NCBI GenBank assembly: GCA_022841545.1 | Contig: JALHRF010000026.1 | Span: 1 to 38,832 of the forward strand | Direction: 5' to 3' | Length of the DNA stretch: 38,832 nt | From: Bauldia sp. | GTDB lineage: Bacteria; Pseudomonadota; Alphaproteobacteria; Rhizobiales; Kaistiaceae | In this document: positions 35,521 to 38,832 of the stretch, piece by piece | Numbering within the stretch: position 1 is the stretch's first letter | Layout: each line of letters starts with the position of its first letter | The notes under the pieces: generated by a model | What the model was told of the DNA's origin: nothing | The model's input: the letters and a program-made list of their open reading frames with translations, nothing else | Databases searched by the model: none | Translations under genes and position numbers: made by a program

Positions 35521-35694
35521 CCAACCTCCCCCTTGAGGGGAGGTCGAAATGCCGAAGGCATTTCGGGAGGGGGTTTCTTCTGACGGCCGTGGTGTGAGCT
35601 GTAACGACGATAAGCCCGGAAAAAGGTAGTGCCCCCTCCCGAAGCCCGGCAAGCGCCGGGCTTCGACCTCCCCTCAAGGGGGAGGTTGGGGGCG
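35521..35694. repeat. Composite element B-C (reverse copy, spacer, forward copy)
   Basis: Copy B (35521-35573) is in reverse orientation and copy C (35632-35694) is forward, separated by about 58 unique bases. Together they make an inverted-repeat unit starting CCAACCTCCCCCTTGAGGGG and ending with its near complement followed by GGGGGCG. Stem 1 is CGAAATGCC/GGCATTTCG in B and CGAAGCCCGG/CCGGGCTTCG in C, so the arms differ between copies but still pair. Confidence 0.85.
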
Positions 35695-35786
35695 TGTTCC
35701 ACGCGTCTTTGCGGCGATGAGCGGGCGATGGGCGTGTGCAGATCGAACTCCCGCCGACGTTCGACGCCAGCGGTGCGGCCGGGCCG

Positions 35787-35975
35787 CCAACCTCCCCCTT
35801 GAGGGGAGGTCGAAATGCCTTCAGGCATTTCGGGAGGGGGTCTCTTGTTGTGGCGCCTTCAATGCGATGGCGAAGCTCGCGGCCGTAGAGACGCCAGCTG
35901 CGGAAAGGGAGCGTACCCCCTCCCGAACGCGCAAAGGGCGCGTTCGACCTCCCCTCAAGGGGGAGGTTGGGGGCG
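35787..35975. repeat. Composite element D-E (reverse copy, spacer, forward copy)
   Basis: The same design as the preceding element: reverse copy D (35787-35840), about 75 bases of spacer, forward copy E (35916-35975). Stem 1 is AAATGCC-type in D and ACGCGC-type in E. E ends 15 bases before the stop of the DUF559 gene and may act as its transcription terminator. Confidence 0.85.
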
Positions 35976-35990
35976 TGTTCCTTGTGTGCG

Positions 35991-36359
35991 CTATGGGGCG
36001 TCGGGGTTGGCGGCGGCGAGGATCGTGTCGCAGACGCCGTTGAGGTTGGTCATCACGTCGCGGTTGGAGAAGCGGAGCACGCGGTAGCCGCGCTCGCGCA
36101 GCCAGGCATCGCGACGCTGGTCGCGGGCTTCGGCCCGGTCGCAGCCGTGCTGGTCGCCGTCGACTTCGACGATCAGGTTCCGCGCGGGGCAGAAGAAGTC
36201 GACGATGTAGGGGCCGATCGGGGTCTGGCGGCGGAAACGAAGCCCGTCGAGGCCGGGTTTGCGGAGATGCTGCCAGAGCCGTAGTTCGGCCCTGGTCATG
36301 TCCTGCCGCATCGCCTTGGCGAAGCCGCGGTTCCGAGGCGCTACCGTCTCGCGCGGCAA
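35991..36359 (-). CDS. DUF559 (Vsr-like) endonuclease-domain protein
   Basis: A 122-residue protein in this reading. The DUF559 domain covers nearly all of it: MTRAELRLWQHLR, then FRRQTPIGPYIVDFFCP, LIVEVDGDQH with the catalytic-type Asp/Glu, and YRVLRFSNRDVMTNLNGV. The fold is related to very-short-patch-repair endonucleases. The start is uncertain: a TTG at 36359 with GGAG nine bases upstream covers the whole domain. ATG 36311 trims its edge, and ATG 36488 extends the protein through repeat copy F with unrelated residues. The gene is flanked on both sides by hairpin repeats. Biological role unknown. Confidence 0.75.
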   Translation of the reverse strand: MPRETVAPRNRGFAKAMRQDMTRAELRLWQHLRKPGLDGLRFRRQTPIGPYIVDFFCPARNLIVEVDGDQHGCDRAEARDQRRDAWLRERGYRVLRFSNRDVMTNLNGVCDTILAAANPDAP

Positions 36360-36439
36360 CGGGGGATCTCCGGAGTGTCGACAACCACGGGTATGGTACC
36401 CGATGCCGGGTGTCGACGCTACGGTCGGCGTTGCAGGGG

Positions 36440-36484
36440 CCCCCCTCCCGAACGCGCAAAGGGCGCGTTCGACGGGAGGTTTAG
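36440..36484 (+). repeat. Hairpin repeat copy F (forward, truncated)
   Basis: It has the CCCCCTCCC leader and an intact stem 1 (CGAACGCGC/GCGCGTTCG), but most of stem 2 is deleted, leaving GACGGGAGG. It lies just upstream of the DUF559 gene. The ~45 bases that follow it closely match the bases that follow copy A (CTCGTTTCAA, then AAGCGCCGACG), so A-B and F-G are duplicates of one arrangement. Confidence 0.8.
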
Positions 36485-36525
36485 GCATGCCTTGTTTCGC
36501 GGTCTCGTTTCAACAAGCGCCGACG

Positions 36526-36721
36526 CCAACCTCCCCCTTGAGGGGAGGTCGAAATGCCTTCAGGCATTTCGGGAGGGGGTCTCTTTTTGGCGGCCGCCTC
36601 TCAAGGCGAAGGCAAGTCTCGTGGTGGGTCCATGCCGACTATCAGCCCACGAAAAGGAGGCACCCCCTCCCGAACGCGCAAGGGCGCGTTCGACCTCCCC
36701 TCGAGGGGGAGGTTGGGGGCG
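36526..36721. repeat. Composite element G-H (reverse copy, spacer, forward copy)
   Basis: The third composite unit: reverse copy G (36526-36579), about 83 bases of spacer, forward copy H (36663-36721). The layout and end sequences are as in B-C and D-E. H ends 11 bases beyond the stop of the Ntn hydrolase gene, which reads toward it, so it may terminate that gene's transcript. Confidence 0.85.
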
Positions 36722-36732
36722 TGTTCCTTGCG

Positions 36733-37833
36733 TTACTCCTTGAGCGCGGACGTGCCGTCGGTGGCGGTGGGGTAGGGGAGGTCGTTGACGAGGATCGAGG
36801 TCGGCTTCGACTGCGCGAAGATGGTGTCGAGGTCGATCTCGACGAAGCTCGTGCGGTGGGCGTAGTCGGCGATGAGGAGGCGGTTCCTCGTCAGGTCCTT
36901 GATCGCCACCCACTGGGTGTAGTCGGAGACGACCTGGTCGTTGTCCTTGCTCTGGGCGACGCCGTAGGGGATGTCGACGGTGTTGAGGATGTGGCCGATC
37001 GCCTGGATCGCCTCGTCGCCGTCCTTGGGCGGCGTGATCCAGTGGCGCATGAAGGCGGCGCGGACGAAGCGCGACGGCGGGGTGTAGTCGCCGGGAAGGC
37101 CCATGGCGCCGCCGCCCTGGCCGAGCGCGGTGACGTTGGCCTCGTCGAACTGCCGGCTCGAGACGCCCATGCTCGACAGGTTCAGGTAGTTGCGGAGATT
37201 GAGGAGGTGCCAGTCATAGGTCGGCGAATTGGTGAGAACGCTGGCCTGGTTATCGTAGATGCGCGGCTCGCCGCCGACATACTCGACGATCATGCTGTCG
37301 CCGCTGCGGTCGGTGAACACGAAGTGGATGTAGGGCGGCGTCGGCCCGCTCGGGAGCGATGCGTCCCACCAGACCTTGATGCCGGGCAGTGCGGCGCGGA
37401 GCTCGGCCACGGTCGCGTGGCTGCCGAGCGCCCAGGAGCCGAAGGTGAGGACCGAGACGTAGTCCTTGTCGTCCTTCGTGACCGTCTGGTAGGCGGTGAA
37501 GCCCGGCAGGAAGTTGCCGCTCATCCCGACGCCCTCGGAGTTCTGTCCCTCGAGCAGCGTGACCCCGGGGATGACGCCGGCGCTGACGCCGACCACCGCG
37601 TATTTGGTCGCCACGGTGTGGGTCGGCAGGCCGAGGTCGGCCGGGGCCGTCAGGGCGAGCTCGGTGCCCTTCGGCTGGCTGACCAGGGTCCACTTCATGT
37701 CGAAGGCCCATTCCATGGTCCGGCCGGCGATGACGGTGTTGTCGGCCGCCATGATGTCGACGGCGGTGCAGGCATGGCCCGCATTGACGGTGGCGATGAC
37801 CGAAACGACCGCGATGGCATAGCGCAGCATCAT
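36733..37833 (-). CDS. Secreted linear amide C-N hydrolase (choloylglycine hydrolase family)
   Basis: A 366-residue Ntn hydrolase that would cleave a linear amide (bile-salt, penicillin V or acyl-homoserine lactone-type substrate). A signal peptide (residues 1-21, ending GHA) is followed directly by Cys22 in CTAVDIM, the N-terminal nucleophile. GRTMEWAFD carries the conserved Arg, and YVGGEPRIYDNQASVLTNSPTYDWHL contains the NSP-Y/N motif of the family. GGGAG precedes the two ATG codons (37833, 37830). The real substrate is unknown. It lies between the repeats and hslV, outside the normal gene order. Confidence 0.87.
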   Translation of the reverse strand: MMLRYAIAVVSVIATVNAGHACTAVDIMAADNTVIAGRTMEWAFDMKWTLVSQPKGTELALTAPADLGLPTHTVATKYAVVGVSAGVIPGVTLLEGQNSEGVGMSGNFLPGFTAYQTVTKDDKDYVSVLTFGSWALGSHATVAELRAALPGIKVWWDASLPSGPTPPYIHFVFTDRSGDSMIVEYVGGEPRIYDNQASVLTNSPTYDWHLLNLRNYLNLSSMGVSSRQFDEANVTALGQGGGAMGLPGDYTPPSRFVRAAFMRHWITPPKDGDEAIQAIGHILNTVDIPYGVAQSKDNDQVVSDYTQWVAIKDLTRNRLLIADYAHRTSFVEIDLDTIFAQSKPTSILVNDLPYPTATDGTSALKE

Positions 37834-37977
37834 TCTGCTCCCTCTCGTCCGGTGCCATGCAGGCGGCAACGGAGCCCGTGCCGCTCGTGAATCCCGTCCG
37901 GGACCGGCGGCAAAAATACGGATAGCGCGATTTCCTTACCGTGGGATTGCGATGCGGATGCGAATTGAAGGCTTCGG

Positions 37978-38006
37978 TTTGCACTCGCCTCGCGGAGCCT
38001 TACATA
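37978..38006 (+). promoter_or_regulatory. Possible hslV promoter
   Basis: TTGCAC (37979-37984) and TACATA (38001-38006) are 16 bases apart and upstream of hslV. This would be a plausible sigma-70 type promoter. A clear heat-shock sigma-32 box was not found in the 276-base gap, so the assignment is tentative. Confidence 0.3.
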
Positions 38007-38016
38007 GGAGCCCGAA

Positions 38017-38033
38017 GGGAGCCTCTGGCTCCC
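38017..38033 (+). other. Strong hairpin in the hslV leader
   Basis: GGGAGCC (38017-38023) and GGCTCCC (38027-38033) form a perfect 7-bp stem with a TCT loop, followed by CGTCCTTTC, 77 bases before the hslV start. It could stabilise the mRNA or attenuate transcription. Without a real T-run, a terminator is less likely. Confidence 0.45.
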
Positions 38034-38109
38034 CGTCCTTTCAGGGGGCCGGTGCGGGGCTCGACACGAGACCGCGGCGGCCCGGCTTTCAGGGAATTTC
38101 GCGTGAGAC

Positions 38110-38664
38110 ATGAGTGACAGAGAACCCGCCTCCTGGCACGGCACGACCATCCTCACCGTGCGCAAGGGGGGCAAGGTGGTGATCGGCGGCGACGGGCAGG
38201 TTTCGATCGGCCAGACCGTCATCAAGCACAATGCCAAGAAGGTGCGGCCGATCGGCAAGTCCGGCGTGATCGCGGGTTTCGCGGGCGCGACGGCGGATGC
38301 CTTCACCCTGTTCGAGCGGCTCGAGGCCAAGCTCGACCAGTATCCGGGGCAGTTGATGCGCGCATGCGTCGAGCTCGCCAAGGACTGGCGGACCGACAAG
38401 TATCTCCGCCGGCTCGAGGCGATGATGATCGTCGCCGACCGGACCACGAGCCTCGTCGTCACCGGCACCGGCGACGTGCTCGAGCCGGAGGGCGGGGTCG
38501 CCGGCATCGGCTCGGGCGGCAACTATGCGCTGTCGGCGGCGAAGGCGCTCCTCGACACCGACAAGGACGCCGAGGCGATCGTGCGCAAGGCGATGGCGAT
38601 CGCCGCCGAGATCTGCATCTACACCAACGACAAGCTCACGCTCGAAATCCTCGATGCCGAATGA
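38110..38664 (+). CDS. hslV: ATP-dependent protease subunit HslV
   Basis: Proteolytic threonine peptidase of the HslUV (ClpQY) complex, forming a double hexamer. The 184 residues include [13 protein letters not shown], where self-cleavage before a Thr (residue 12 by family comparison) exposes the nucleophile. [20 protein letters not shown] and [11 protein letters not shown] are family signatures, and the C-terminus ends [13 protein letters not shown]. The 11-residue propeptide is typical of alphaproteobacteria. The ATPase hslU should lie just beyond the right edge. Confidence 0.96.
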   Translation: MSDREPASWHGTTILTVRKGGKVVIGGDGQVSIGQTVIKHNAKKVRPIGKSGVIAGFAGATADAFTLFERLEAKLDQYPGQLMRACVELAKDWRTDKYLRRLEAMMIVADRTTSLVVTGTGDVLEPEGGVAGIGSGGNYALSAAKALLDTDKDAEAIVRKAMAIAAEICIYTNDKLTLEILDAE

Positions 38665-38832
38665 CGCTCCGGAGATCGGCTTCGCCGCCGTGACGCCGGA
38701 GCATTATCCGCTCCTCGACGGCTGGCTCCGCGCGCCGCACATGCGGGAATGGTGGGGCGACCCGGAGGAGGAGCTCGGCTTCATCCGCGACATGGTCGAG
38801 GGCCGCGACACGACGCGGCCGTACCTGATCAC
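38654..38832 (+). CDS. GNAT acetyltransferase (partial, runs off window)
   Basis: The first 59 residues are visible: [32 protein letters not shown] sequence matches the N-terminus of aminoglycoside 6'-N-acetyltransferase-like GNAT proteins. The start overlaps the hslV stop by 11 bases. A GNAT gene between hslV and hslU is a standard Rhizobiales feature, and its substrate is not known; resistance function should not be assumed. The acetyl-CoA-binding loop lies outside the window. Confidence 0.82.
   Translation, partial: MPNDAPEIGFAAVTPEHYPLLDGWLRAPHMREWWGDPEEELGFIRDMVEGRDTTRPYLI

Noticed and set aside
35426..36721. CRISPR array
   Set aside because: The repeats alternate in orientation, spacers vary widely and one interval contains a gene. 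No cas genes are present. Inverted composite hairpin elements explain the pattern better.

Overview
The window looks like chromosomal DNA of a high-GC alphaproteobacterium of the Rhizobiales/Hyphomicrobiales. Supporting evidence is the gene order irr | fabA-fabB-fabI, the his run hisB-DUF2628-hisH-(membrane protein)-hisA-hisF-hisE-coaA placed opposite hslV-GNAT, and a Tim44-like protein divergent from secB. All of these are arrangements known from that order. No RNA gene was recognised. Most genes are housekeeping, and two stretches are accessory.

Layout. 1-8218: secB (partial, minus), a Tim44-like protein, mltA and an Smr protein in one run, a secreted EEP-fold phosphohydrolase divergent from a TorF-type porin, a DUF1402 protein, a DUF2244 protein, a small membrane protein coupled to nth. 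8329-11153: a three-gene ribose-type (CUT2) sugar ABC transporter. 11535-14634: an orphan multi-pass membrane protein and a PBP1A-type peptidoglycan synthase. 14658-18591: a probable defence cluster made of a trypsin-like protease and a HEPN-motif protein (minus strand), next to an AbiEi/AbiEii toxin-antitoxin pair (plus strand) with two palindromic operators. 18595-23072: a diheme cytochrome c, a MoeB-like adenylyltransferase, a 63-residue membrane protein divergent from a LacI regulator with four operator-like sites, an SH3 protein, and irr. 23359-26140: fabA-fabB-fabI for unsaturated and saturated fatty acid synthesis. 26186-32533: grpE, coaA and the histidine genes, tightly overlapped. 32534-38109: an island of about 5.5 kb separating hisB from hslV. 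38110-38832: hslV and the start of a GNAT acetyltransferase.

The most interesting part is the hisB-hslV island. It holds a 760-residue protein with an N-terminal Mrr-like nuclease motif followed by an nSTAND-type NTPase, a likely antiphage effector/sensor. Next come a VapB-like antitoxin whose toxin gene breaks off after about eight codons, a DUF559 nuclease embedded in eight copies of a hairpin repeat, and a secreted Ntn amide hydrolase. The repeats alternate mainly as inverted pairs, and their first hairpin changes sequence between copies while keeping its pairing. This suggests selection on structure and perhaps mobility. The second candidate for something undescribed is the protease-HEPN gene pair beside AbiE.

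Limits: functions are assigned by reading motifs, without database searches. Starts were chosen by ribosome-site spacing and family length and may shift by a few codons.
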